Source: Thermodesulfobacteriota bacterium (GTDB lineage Bacteria > Desulfobacterota_D > UBA1144 > Nemesobacterales > UBA2774). From it: a DNA stretch of 64,000 nucleotides. The first letter of the stretch is position 1; the number at the start of each line of letters is the position of its first letter. The DNA is taken from the NCBI GenBank assembly GCA_040754335.1, contig JBFMCV010000003.1, positions 173,356 to 237,355 on the forward strand, given 5' to 3'. Made by a program: the position numbers and the translations under genes. Positions 1 to 8,232 of this stretch are shown in pieces. The notes beneath the pieces were generated by a model. That model did not search any database, had not been told where the DNA came from, and worked only from the letters and a program-made list of their open reading frames with translations.

Positions 1-69
1 AACGTAATTGACCAGAGCTATCCTGTTTTTCTTTTTCAGCTCCCTGAACTTATCGCCTATTCTGCTCAT
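1..69 (-). CDS. trpA: Tryptophan synthase alpha chain, N-terminal fragment (cut by window edge)
   Basis: The minus strand reads 23 codons from an ATG at 69 to the window edge. The peptide starts MSRIGDKFRELKKKNRIAL, which matches the conserved start of the tryptophan synthase alpha subunit; this subunit releases indole from indole-3-glycerol phosphate and passes it to TrpB. trpF and trpB lie upstream on the same strand, which supports the call. Only the amino terminus is visible, no strong ribosome binding site is seen, and an unusual gap of about 250 bp separates it from trpB. Confidence 0.7.
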   Translation of the reverse strand, partial: MSRIGDKFRELKKKNRIALVNYV

Positions 70-318
70 GTTATGTTGGAATTGGAATTTAGATGGATGA
101 AATCAACCGACAGCTATTTGTTCCCAAACCACTGCTCTTATTGATAGTCATTTTAAGGGAATGAAATTAACTAAATACTCAGTCACCCGCCCCGCAACCA
201 GATCGTAAGGGACAATCTAACACCTCCAAGGCTAAAGTCAAGATTGGAGCCTGCCTCCCCTGAGGGGGCAGGATTAGTGGTCTTGAGTCGGCCGAAGTCC
301 GGGTTATAATTATAAATC
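70..318. other. Gap between trpB and trpA with a hairpin
   Basis: No plausible gene is seen. Positions 250-272 form a GC-rich stem (CCTGCC against GGCAGG, extended by further pairs, loop about 5 nt). It has no T-run on either side, so it is not a classical terminator. It could stabilise or attenuate the trp transcript between trpB and trpA, but nothing else supports that. Confidence 0.35.
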
Positions 319-1527
319 TCATTGTTTTATGCCTCTTACGAGGATATCTGAAACCGCGTTTATGTCCTTGTCGCCGCGTCCGGAGAGGCAGATAATAATA
401 ACCGCGTCCCCGGGCATACCGGGCGCTGCCTTCCTCGCGTAAGCGATCGCGTGAGAAGATTCGAGAGCGGGGATTATGCCCTCCGTTTGCGAAAGGTACT
501 TAAAACCTTCGAGCGCTTCCGAATCAGTAACGTTCGTGTAGGAGACCCTGCCCGTATCGTGGAGATACGAATGCTCCGGACCCACGCCGGGATAATCGAG
601 TCCCGGGGCTATGGAGTGCGTCCCCAGGACCTGCCCGTTCTCGTCCTGGAGCAGGTATGTCCTGCTGCCGTGCAGGACCCCAACGCTCCCGGCGGATATA
701 GTAGCCGCATGGTGTCCCGACCCGATGCCGCTTCCGGCAGCTTCGACGCCCGTCATTTTCACCGACTCGTCCCCGAGGAAGGGATAGAAGAGGCCCATCG
801 CATTGGAGCCTCCTCCCACGCAGGCGATAAGGAGATCGGGAAGACGATTTTCCTTCTCGAGTATCTGCTCCCTCGCCTCCCTCCCTATGACCGACTGGAA
901 GTCCCTCACCATCATGGGGTAGGGGTGCGGCCCAGCGACGCTGCCTATAATATAAAAAGTATTCCTGACGTTCGTTATCCAGTCCCTCATCGCTTCGTTC
1001 ATAGCGTCCTTCAAGGTCTGTGTGCCCTGAGTCACCTCCCTCACGGTCGCGCCCAGGAGCTTCATGCGCGTTACGTTGAGCGCCTGGCGCCTCGTATCCT
1101 CGAGTCCCATGAATATCTCGCATTCCATATCGAGGAGCGCCGCTACAGTGGCGGTCGCCACGCCGTGCTGCCCGGCGCCGGTTTCGGCTATGATCCTTTT
1201 CTTGCCCATGCGCGACGCGAGAAGGGCCTGCCCTATGGTGTTGTTAATCTTGTGAGCGCCCGTGTGCGCGAGGTCCTCGCGCTTGAGGTATATCTTCGCC
1301 CCTCCGAGGTCCTTCGTCATTCTCTCGGCGAAGTAAAGGGGCGTCGGGCGGCCGACGTATTCCTCGAGGAAGTAATCGAGCTCCTGCTTGAACTCCGGGT
1401 CGTCTTTTATCTCGAGGTACGCCTTTTCGAGCTGCAATATCGCGGGCATAAGCGTTTCCGAGACATACCTGCCTCCGAATATGCCGAAATGCCCGATCTC
1501 GTCGGGCACCGTGGTTCTAGACGCCAT
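319..1527 (-). CDS. trpB: Tryptophan synthase beta chain
   Basis: This PLP enzyme condenses indole with serine to make tryptophan, working in an alpha2-beta2 complex with TrpA in the cytoplasm. At 402 aa it has the usual length of the TrpB1 family. Visible landmarks are the PLP-lysine motif HTGAHKINN (Lys93), the following ETGAGQHG segment and the phosphate-binding GGGSNAMG loop. The start overlaps the end of trpF by 11 bp, so translation is probably coupled. A truncated trpA follows after about 250 bp, giving the order trpF-trpB-trpA. Nothing odd is seen inside the gene. Confidence 0.97.
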   Translation of the reverse strand: MASRTTVPDEIGHFGIFGGRYVSETLMPAILQLEKAYLEIKDDPEFKQELDYFLEEYVGRPTPLYFAERMTKDLGGAKIYLKREDLAHTGAHKINNTIGQALLASRMGKKRIIAETGAGQHGVATATVAALLDMECEIFMGLEDTRRQALNVTRMKLLGATVREVTQGTQTLKDAMNEAMRDWITNVRNTFYIIGSVAGPHPYPMMVRDFQSVIGREAREQILEKENRLPDLLIACVGGGSNAMGLFYPFLGDESVKMTGVEAAGSGIGSGHHAATISAGSVGVLHGSRTYLLQDENGQVLGTHSIAPGLDYPGVGPEHSYLHDTGRVSYTNVTDSEALEGFKYLSQTEGIIPALESSHAIAYARKAAPGMPGDAVIIICLSGRGDKDINAVSDILVRGIKQ

Positions 1528-2131
1528 TCTTCACCGCCTCGATAAATTTTCTCATCTTCGCGTGGTTCTTCCTTCCGGGAGAGTCCTCTACGCCCGTGCT
1601 TACGTCAACGCCGTAAGGCTTCACGATTTCTATAGCCGCGGAAACGTTCTCGGGGGTCAGACCGCCGGACAGTATCACCTTTTTCGACAGCTTGATATCC
1701 TTGAGCGCCCCCCAGTCGAAGCTCTTCCCCGTCCCCCCGTATAATTCGTCCGTGTGCTTATCAAAGAGGATAGCCCGAACCGGGTAAAGTTCAACTTCGG
1801 CTGTATTTACCGTGTCTTTAATCCTGACCGCCTTTATCAATTTATAGGGCAGCATGGCGGAGAACTCGGGCGTTTCGTCCCCGTGGAGCTGCACGGTGTC
1901 TATGCCGGAGACAGCGACCGCCTCTATAATCTCCGGAAGCCCCTGGTTTACGAAGACGCCGACAGCCGAAATAAACGGGGGGAGCGTGGAGATGATCGAT
2001 CGGGCGTCGCGGGGGTCTATAAACCTTCGGCTCCCCTTGTAGAAAATAAAGCCGAGCGCATCAGCGCCCAGGTCGGCCGCCCGCGAGGCGTCTTCAGAAT
2101 TCGTAATACCGCAGAACTTTACCCTTACCAT
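1517..2131 (-). CDS. trpF: Phosphoribosylanthranilate isomerase
   Basis: TrpF converts N-(5-phosphoribosyl)anthranilate to the carboxyphenylamino-deoxyribulose phosphate (CdRP), the third step of tryptophan synthesis. It is a small TIM-barrel of 204 aa, the family's usual size. The start [11 protein letters not shown] contains the catalytic Cys of strand 1, and the phosphate-binding end [15 protein letters not shown] is typical. Its 3' end overlaps trpB by 11 bp on the same strand. No trpC, trpD or trpE is seen in the window, so the rest of the pathway is either beyond the left edge or elsewhere. Confidence 0.96.
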   Translation of the reverse strand: MVRVKFCGITNSEDASRAADLGADALGFIFYKGSRRFIDPRDARSIISTLPPFISAVGVFVNQGLPEIIEAVAVSGIDTVQLHGDETPEFSAMLPYKLIKAVRIKDTVNTAEVELYPVRAILFDKHTDELYGGTGKSFDWGALKDIKLSKKVILSGGLTPENVSAAIEIVKPYGVDVSTGVEDSPGRKNHAKMRKFIEAVKNGV

Positions 2132-2193
2132 AGGAATTGAGAATTATAAAATCACAACCCGTTTATGTAAAACGGACCGGGGCGCCCGCCGCG

Positions 2194-3306
2194 CTAAAGT
2201 CCGTCCATGTAACTCTTTAACGACTCCGCTATTATCCTGTAACCGTTCCTGTTCTCATGCCCGCCGAAGTTGTTGGGGTATATCTGCTCAGTACCCGCGC
2301 TTACGCCGAGGGGGCCCAGCGCGTCGACGTACCTGATACCGTGCTCGTCGAAATACTTCCTGACCTCGCTGTCAACCCGCCTCTCGTTCACTATCAGATA
2401 GTCGATCCTGTCCGATGCGGGAAGCGATTTATTGCCTTCGATATACCGGGCGAATACGCTCTCCTTCGTGGGGATTATGACAACGATGAACTCGATGCCG
2501 TTCTTTCGAGCGAGCCGGTTCATCCTGTCGAAGAATTCGAGGCTGAGCGCGAGCCCTTCCCTTACGTCGGGCTCAGCAAGATCGAGCCCCTTGAGTCTCT
2601 GGTCGGGCGTAAACCCCGTCTTTATGCCGCTTGCCTCGTCCTCGAACATAACGATCAGCTCGCCCCTCTTCATCCTCCGCGCCTGCCTCAGGCTGTCCCC
2701 GATGAATGAGGAGCTCACGAGCCTGTAGAGGACGCTGTGTCCGGCGAGCCAGCCGCCTATGCCGTACGAGAATCCTTCCTCGTCTTCCGCTTCAACATTA
2801 TCGGGAGACGATACGAACTCGGGCTTCCTCATGTCCTTCCACCTGTCGACATTGTATACGGCGGTGAAGGAGTCCTTGACGTCGTTGCCCAGATAAAACC
2901 CTGCGATAATAATCCCGGGGCGGAGCGCGAGGGCCTCCTGCTCCATGAGATATAGATACTCGGCGGGGCCGTAACCGCCGAGGGACATGTTATACACGGT
3001 TTTGCCCGTCATTCTTCCCAGAGCCGAAGGCCAGGAATCGCTCGCCCTAGCGCTAATTCCGTAAGTGTGTGAATCGCCTATCGCCACAACCTCTGCCGTA
3101 TCGGGGGACGATTTGTTCCTGAACCCCAGGGCGTCGTGCGCGCCTGAATGAGGCTCGATCCTGTATCTGAGCACGTCGTCCGGAATCCTCCTGGGCTTGA
3201 GGAAATCTATAGGATCGAAGACGAGCCTCGACACTCCCTCGGCAACCAGGAGCGATATGGCAAACGAGCCCAGGATCAGGACGAAGATTTTGAGATATTT
3301 ATTCAA
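2194..3306 (-). CDS. Membrane-anchored SGNH/GDSL-type hydrolase
   Basis: About 370 aa, with one N-terminal membrane segment (roughly residues 5-25) followed by a periplasmic or extracellular SGNH hydrolase-like domain. Block I is AIGDSHTYG (Ser about residue 79), block III reads YLGNDV, and a late GGHENRNGY supplies a candidate catalytic His. The frame stays open upstream to 3753, but that part would run over the divergent neighbour and looks non-coding. I chose the TTG at 3306 because GGAG lies upstream, the membrane anchor begins right after it, and the length then matches the neighbouring paralogue. Likely role: esterase or acyl-transfer partner acting on a surface polysaccharide. The substrate is unknown. 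Confidence 0.75.
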   Translation of the reverse strand: MNKYLKIFVLILGSFAISLLVAEGVSRLVFDPIDFLKPRRIPDDVLRYRIEPHSGAHDALGFRNKSSPDTAEVVAIGDSHTYGISARASDSWPSALGRMTGKTVYNMSLGGYGPAEYLYLMEQEALALRPGIIIAGFYLGNDVKDSFTAVYNVDRWKDMRKPEFVSSPDNVEAEDEEGFSYGIGGWLAGHSVLYRLVSSSFIGDSLRQARRMKRGELIVMFEDEASGIKTGFTPDQRLKGLDLAEPDVREGLALSLEFFDRMNRLARKNGIEFIVVIIPTKESVFARYIEGNKSLPASDRIDYLIVNERRVDSEVRKYFDEHGIRYVDALGPLGVSAGTEQIYPNNFGGHENRNGYRIIAESLKSYMDGL

Positions 3307-3507
3307 GCGGGTATAAGCTCCGACGCGTTCAACAAATTTATAAATATTAAATTTCCAGTAATATAATCGAGGAATAAAGGTGAAACAATCAACCGCCGGA
3401 CGCGGGCAACCTGTAAATCCTATGCTATCATATTCATCCATACCGCTTTCAAAGAGTGCTGAAAACCCGGGATTCCCCATATATAAACTGTAAGCCGAGA
3501 ACGAGAG

Positions 3508-4611
3508 ATGAACGAAACCGAAAAGAAGCCGACCTTTAGAAAAAAGCTGTATCTCGTCCTGCTGAGCGTACTCATCACACTCGCCATACTCGAAATCGGA
3601 ACGCGCGTCTGGCTCGATTTCATCGCCCCAGAGGACGTGAGCCTCGAGTATTCGCTCTACTCGTACCTGAGCCCGGACAACCAGAGATACGTACGCCACC
3701 ACTATCTGAATTATTACCCGAATCCGGAGTATAGGAGAGGAAAGACCTATCATAATTCGCTCGGGTACAGGAACGACGAGTTCCTGGCCGAGAAGCCGGA
3801 AGGGGTGTTCAGGATAGTGCTCCTCGGCGGGTCTTCGACGTACAACATAGGTATAGACGATAACGACAAGACCTGGGCCGCGCAGCTGGAAAAGATACTC
3901 AGGGACAAGTACGGGTATAAGAACGTCGAGGTTATTAACGCGGGGGTCGGCGGGTATAATTCATGGGAGACGCTCATCAACCTTGAATTCAGGGTGCTCG
4001 ACGTCGACCCCGACCTCATTATCGAGTACGAGGGCACGAACGACGTGCACGCGCGGTTCGTTGACCCCGTCTCATACAGGGGAGACGATTCGGGCCGGAG
4101 GAAGCAGTGGGACCCTCCGTCGGTATTCTTCCTCGAGCACAGCGCGCTTTTCAGGGTGATACTGAGGAAGCTCGGCGTGACCGAGCAGGTGGGCATAGGG
4201 AACTTCATAACCCCCAGAAATACCGCGTACGGCCCTGTTTCGGTGGCGAAACACGACCCGATGGGACTCCTCGATAAGAATCCGCCCGTTTACTTCAGAC
4301 GCAACCTCAACAACATGGTAGCCATAGCCAAGGCGAACGGCGTCGAAATATTGTTCTCGACGTGGGCGTATTCACCGTACCTGAACGACTACGCCTCGAC
4401 CCCGTATTATCAGAAGGGGTTCGAGGAGAATAACGATGTGGTAAAGGAAGTGGCCATCGAGAACGGCATACCGTTTTTCGATTTCTCAGCCGTGATGCCC
4501 AAAGACAGGAAATTCTGGCGGGACGGCCGCCACGTGAACGCGCTGGGAGCTGAAAAGATGGCCGAGCTCTTCGCGGAATACCTGCACGAGAGCGGTCTTA
4601 TAAAACAATAG
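3508..4611 (+). CDS. Membrane-anchored SGNH/GDSL-type hydrolase
   Basis: 367 aa with an N-terminal signal anchor (about residues 13-35) and an SGNH fold: LLGGSSTYNIG (candidate nucleophile Ser109), GTNDVH as block III, and DGRHVNALG as the block V Asp-x-x-His pair. It is a diverged paralogue of the gene on the other side of the 200 bp divergent promoter region, with the same length and architecture. A flippase and a glycosyltransferase follow on the opposite strand, which points to trimming or O-acyl modification of an exported glycan. The exact reaction cannot be read from the sequence. Confidence 0.8.
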   Translation: MNETEKKPTFRKKLYLVLLSVLITLAILEIGTRVWLDFIAPEDVSLEYSLYSYLSPDNQRYVRHHYLNYYPNPEYRRGKTYHNSLGYRNDEFLAEKPEGVFRIVLLGGSSTYNIGIDDNDKTWAAQLEKILRDKYGYKNVEVINAGVGGYNSWETLINLEFRVLDVDPDLIIEYEGTNDVHARFVDPVSYRGDDSGRRKQWDPPSVFFLEHSALFRVILRKLGVTEQVGIGNFITPRNTAYGPVSVAKHDPMGLLDKNPPVYFRRNLNNMVAIAKANGVEILFSTWAYSPYLNDYASTPYYQKGFEENNDVVKEVAIENGIPFFDFSAVMPKDRKFWRDGRHVNALGAEKMAELFAEYLHESGLIKQ

Positions 4612-4634
4612 CGTCCTAGCGGGACGCTGCCCTG

Positions 4635-5954
4635 TCAGAGTCTCCGCTCCCCTTCCCTTCTCATGTAGTATCCGAATACGGCGAATGAAAGCGCCGATTT
4701 TATTACGGCGAATCCCAGAAACGCGAGCGCCGCGCCGACGTAGGAATAGGATGGGACGAGCAGAAGCATGAGGGCCAGATAGACTACGGTTGTAAGGACA
4801 TAAAAAGCGGTCCTTATACCCGGCATCCCCATCGCGAGCAGCGCCGGGTTTATCCAGTATGTATACCTGGCGACGAGCACCGCGAGGGCGAGTATCCTGA
4901 GAGTGTTCGTCGCAGGCGCGTACTCCCCGCCGAAAACAAGACGCACTATGGGCCCCGCGAACACGATTATCAGCACAGTCACGGGCACGATGAGCTTCAT
5001 CAGGTTCTTCGTAGAGTCTTTTATGAAGGACTTGAACTCTTCCATGGCGTTCACGGTCGTGAGCTTGACGAGCTCGGGGAAAATCGCCTCGTAGAGCGTA
5101 TCCACGATACGGTTTAGCACCGCCGCGACCGAGTTCGCTATCCTGTAAAAGGCGACCGCGTCTTTACCGGCGAAGAAACCGAGTATCATCAACCCCAGAT
5201 ACTTGTCGCTCCCCGTTTTGAGCGTCGCCATGAAGCTCGTGTTCCCCAGGAACCAGGCGATCTCCTTCCACTGTCCCCTTATAAGGAATATATCGGCGGT
5301 AAGCCAGCTCCCGAGGTTTTTCTCGCCGAGCACCCGCATGACCGCCCATAGCCTCACGGCTGCGGCTATGAAGTTCGAGAGCACGAGACCGTACAACGCA
5401 CCTTTTATCCCTAGCCCGAGAAGAAGGAGCGCGGTTACGAGAACCAGCTGCGTCAGGTTCTCGAAGGAATTTATAACCGCGATGTTCTTATACTTCTCGA
5501 ACACCCTCAGTATCGCGTCCGACGTCAGCTTGGCGGTCTCCACGAAAAGCCCGAATGCGTATATCCAGATGTATATGTAAGCCTCAGGCGAGTGTATCAC
5601 GTACGTGCTGACGAGCTTCGCCGTGACAATCGCGATCAGGAAGGAGACCGCTCCGCTGCCGACATCGAGTATGTAGGAGAGCTTTATCATCGCAAGCGTC
5701 TTCTCGGTCTCCCCGTTCTCCCAGTAGGAGCCGATGTACCTTACTGCTGTTTCCCAGACCCTCACGTCGAAGAACTGGTTCATCATCGCGATGTAGGCGA
5801 TAACGAGCTGAAGGAGGCCGTAATCGGTCACCCCGAGTATCCTCGCGAGAACGACTGTCTGGAGGGCGGCGAACCCCCCTGCCGCGGCCTTGCCGCTGAA
5901 GAGCAGCGATGCGTTGAGAAACAGTTTTTTCTGGGGGCTACGGGATTCGCTCAT
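4635..5954 (-). CDS. Polysaccharide flippase (Wzx-like, MOP superfamily)
   Basis: 439 aa integral membrane protein with many hydrophobic segments spread over the full length. The start includes LLFSGKAAAGGFAALQTVVL and ILGVTDYGLLQLV, the usual opening of oligosaccharide flippases of the RfbX/Wzx type, followed by conserved loops such as FAGKDAVAFYRIANS. Such proteins flip undecaprenyl-linked glycan units across the inner membrane. It lies 24 bp downstream of a GT4 glycosyltransferase on the same strand, so the two are probably one transcript. Confidence is high for family and moderate for the precise substrate class (O-antigen versus exopolysaccharide). Confidence 0.88.
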   Translation of the reverse strand: MSESRSPQKKLFLNASLLFSGKAAAGGFAALQTVVLARILGVTDYGLLQLVIAYIAMMNQFFDVRVWETAVRYIGSYWENGETEKTLAMIKLSYILDVGSGAVSFLIAIVTAKLVSTYVIHSPEAYIYIWIYAFGLFVETAKLTSDAILRVFEKYKNIAVINSFENLTQLVLVTALLLLGLGIKGALYGLVLSNFIAAAVRLWAVMRVLGEKNLGSWLTADIFLIRGQWKEIAWFLGNTSFMATLKTGSDKYLGLMILGFFAGKDAVAFYRIANSVAAVLNRIVDTLYEAIFPELVKLTTVNAMEEFKSFIKDSTKNLMKLIVPVTVLIIVFAGPIVRLVFGGEYAPATNTLRILALAVLVARYTYWINPALLAMGMPGIRTAFYVLTTVVYLALMLLLVPSYSYVGAALAFLGFAVIKSALSFAVFGYYMRREGERRL

Positions 5955-5978
5955 CCGGCACCCGGCGCATGGAGGACT

Positions 5979-7166
5979 TTATGGTTTCGCATCGAGAGCA
6001 CCTTTCAGGGCATCGACATAATTTTTTATCATCCGCGCTTCCGTATGAAACTCCTTTACCATCTCCCTCCCGCTCTCGCCCATGAGCCGCGCCCGCCCGG
6101 GGTCCCTGAGCAGGGATATTACAGCTTCGGCTATATCCGTCACGCTCTCCGGATCGACGAGGACTCCTGTCACGCCGTCCCTCACGGCCTCCGCAGATCC
6201 CCCTTCATTACCCGCTACGACGGGTTTCCCCCTCGCGCCCGCCTCTATCAATGCGTTAGGCAGACCCTCGACCTTGTCGTCCCACCGCCTGCTCGGCATC
6301 ACGAAAACGTCCGCGAGATCGAGGTAATTTATTATTTCATCGTGACTGACTCCGCCGGTAAAAACGACGGATCCGCCCGCTCCCATATCGTCGGCAAGCT
6401 CCCCGAATCTCTTTTTGAACCTCCCCTCGCCGACGACGAGATAGACAATATCCGGGAATTCTTTTTTTATGAGCGGGAGCGCCCTTATGACCATGTCCTG
6501 ACCCTTCCTCGGGAGAACCCTAGCAATCGTGATTATGACAGGGGCCGATCCGCCTATCCCGTGCTTTGACCTGAGCGCCTTTAACTTATCCGCATCGGGC
6601 TCCCTCGACAGCATTTCCCCGCCAACGCCGTTGTAGATAACCGTGATAACGTCTCCCGGAATGCCAATGCTCTCGAGGAGCCCCTTCGTATTCCTGCTGA
6701 CTGCTATAATGCGGCCGGCCCGCTTGTAGAGCCTCATCATAGGATGCTTCATCAGTCGTTTGAGCAACCTTTTTCCGTAAAAGCAGGTGGTGATGCCCGA
6801 GCCCGCCACACGCACAACGGGCAGGAACGAGATTACCGGAACGAGACCGCCCGCCGCTTCGGCCTCCTCCGTTATGAAGAGGACGATATCCGGTTTCTCA
6901 TCGCGGAGAGCCTTCGTGAGGGAGAATAAACCGAGGAGAATGTCGGCGTAAGGTAAGGCCTTTATCCAACTGCTGCCGAGAGCGGGAATCCTGATAACGC
7001 GGCACCCTAGCCCCTTGTCTGTCACGCCGTTTTCCCGGCCGTAGCCCGGAGCGAGCACGACCGTTTCTATCCCCGAGCCGGAAATCCCTCTCGCAAGTTT
7101 CATACTCGTCGTGGCAAGCCCTCCCAGAAACGGGGGGAATTCATGGGTATAAAGAAGGACTTTCAT
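5979..7166 (-). CDS. Glycosyltransferase family 4
   Basis: 395 aa GT-B enzyme. The N-terminal domain starts MKVLLYTHEFPPFLGGLA with the glycine-rich acceptor loop. The C-terminal half has the nucleotide-sugar part: VITIARVLPRKGQDMVI, VFTGGVSHDEIINYL and the E-x7-E-like VEGLPNALIEAGARGKPVV. GT4 enzymes are retaining transferases that add a sugar to a lipid-linked glycan on the cytoplasmic face. I prefer the ATG at 7166 over the adjacent TTG at 7169. The flippase gene follows 24 bp later. The donor sugar is not predictable. Confidence 0.9.
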   Translation of the reverse strand: MKVLLYTHEFPPFLGGLATTSMKLARGISGSGIETVVLAPGYGRENGVTDKGLGCRVIRIPALGSSWIKALPYADILLGLFSLTKALRDEKPDIVLFITEEAEAAGGLVPVISFLPVVRVAGSGITTCFYGKRLLKRLMKHPMMRLYKRAGRIIAVSRNTKGLLESIGIPGDVITVIYNGVGGEMLSREPDADKLKALRSKHGIGGSAPVIITIARVLPRKGQDMVIRALPLIKKEFPDIVYLVVGEGRFKKRFGELADDMGAGGSVVFTGGVSHDEIINYLDLADVFVMPSRRWDDKVEGLPNALIEAGARGKPVVAGNEGGSAEAVRDGVTGVLVDPESVTDIAEAVISLLRDPGRARLMGESGREMVKEFHTEARMIKNYVDALKGALDAKP

Positions 7167-7343
7167 CAAGCGCCGTTATCGGCAATACCAATCTGGTTGC
7201 CGATTATTATGTGCATGTATTATTGCTCTTTTTTTTATAATACACTATATTTCGTTTTAGGTTTTCTACAGCCGGCTGCGGCGAGATAGACGCGGCCAGG
7301 AAATCACGAGAGACGTCCCGGAATCACGGTCCGGGAGGAAGCC

Positions 7344-7589
7344 ATGAACGATATCGAATCACATTTGCTGAATTTGCTCTGCAGAGGCGCAGGTCAGGGG
7401 AACTCCAATACCGACAAGCTCACACAGGCGATCGTGGATGCGAACCCGGAGCTGGATTATAATAAAACGAAAATAAGCGTCGTAGAGGCGCTTAACGACC
7501 TCAAGGACAAAGGCCAGATCCAGATTATGACCATCAACTGGGAGCTCGGCGACGAATTCCTCTACATATGCACTAACATAATCGAATGA
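7344..7589 (+). CDS. Small hypothetical protein
   Basis: 81 aa, soluble and mostly helical, with no family that I recognise. The sequence looks like a small winged-helix-like or adaptor module (NDIESHLLNLL at the start and WELGDEFLYICT at the end). A clear GGGAGG ribosome binding site sits just before the ATG, and codon use fits the neighbourhood, so I think it is real. It is followed 82 bp later by another unrecognised small gene on the same strand. Confidence 0.6.
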   Translation: MNDIESHLLNLLCRGAGQGNSNTDKLTQAIVDANPELDYNKTKISVVEALNDLKDKGQIQIMTINWELGDEFLYICTNIIE

Positions 7590-7671
7590 GTCCCGCCTTC
7601 AGCGAGTCAGATATACATGACGCCGGGCCCTTGAACGGAGTCAGACTGCGCGGGCATCGACGGAGCTGCTT

Positions 7672-7998
7672 GTGCCGACACTCGACTACTTACGCATCGT
7701 TGGTATATCGGATATAAAATCGGGCGTCTCAGGCCCGTCCGACGTAACCTTCAACATAGAGTATTCGGGCGATCCGGATTTCAGCCTGCCCAAAATGGGG
7801 GTCATAACTCTCAGAATGGACGAGCTCCTTGACATCCCGGGACTAGGTGCCGGAGAGATGGAGAAAATCGCCACAAGGCTCGTAAGACAGGTGCTTGTCA
7901 GGGAAAGAGATAAGGACGGAACTATCATAATTCTGCACATCCTCGGACTGCCTCTCGGTGAATGGCTCAGAGAAAACGTACCGTTCCTGAGACAATAA
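7672..7998 (+). CDS. Small hypothetical protein
   Basis: 108 aa, not recognised. It starts at a GTG with GGAG six bases upstream. The protein looks like a soluble alpha/beta domain: a beta-rich first half (VTFNIEYSGDPDF) and a helix GAGEMEKIATRLVRQVLVRE. There is no signal peptide or membrane segment. It lies between an unknown 81 aa gene and the promoter of the LysM hydrolase. Function unknown. Confidence 0.55.
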   Translation: MPTLDYLRIVGISDIKSGVSGPSDVTFNIEYSGDPDFSLPKMGVITLRMDELLDIPGLGAGEMEKIATRLVRQVLVRERDKDGTIIILHILGLPLGEWLRENVPFLRQ

Positions 7999-8074
7999 GG
8001 GTTACTCAAATAATTAAACTAAGCAGGCCTCTTAACCCTGAAAACCTGAAAAAATCATAACTATACAAATCCTC

Positions 8075-8103
8075 TTACAAATCCTTTTTTTTTCGTGTAT
8101 AAT
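8075..8103 (+). promoter_or_regulatory. Sigma-70 promoter of the LysM/NlpC gene
   Basis: TTACAA (8075-8080), a 17 bp T-rich spacer and a perfect TATAAT (8098-8103). Transcription would start near 8110, leaving a leader of about 120 nt before the ATG at 8233. In that leader CCAA (8153-8156) can pair with TTGG (8192-8195), enclosing a CCGGA/TCCGG stem (8166-8189), with a run of seven T at 8197-8203. This is a possible attenuator. Confidence 0.65.
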
Positions 8104-8232
8104 CTGTCCCAGTCAATTTTAAGTAGTTTACTTAGTTCTTTGAAAACCTAGACCAAAAAGCATGACCGGATCTCGGCGCTTTATTCCGGGGTTGGATTTT
8201 TTTAAGATTTTGTCTCTGCAGGAGGTATAGGT

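Noticed and set aside
451-1545. 364-codon plus-strand frame opposite trpB
   Set aside because: Antisense to a clear trpB; composition rich in Arg, His and Pro, typical of a shadow frame.
3307-3753. N-terminal extension of the minus-strand SGNH hydrolase
   Set aside because: It would overlap the start of the divergent paralogue, and the sequence has no signal for it; the TTG at 3306 gives the expected anchor and length.
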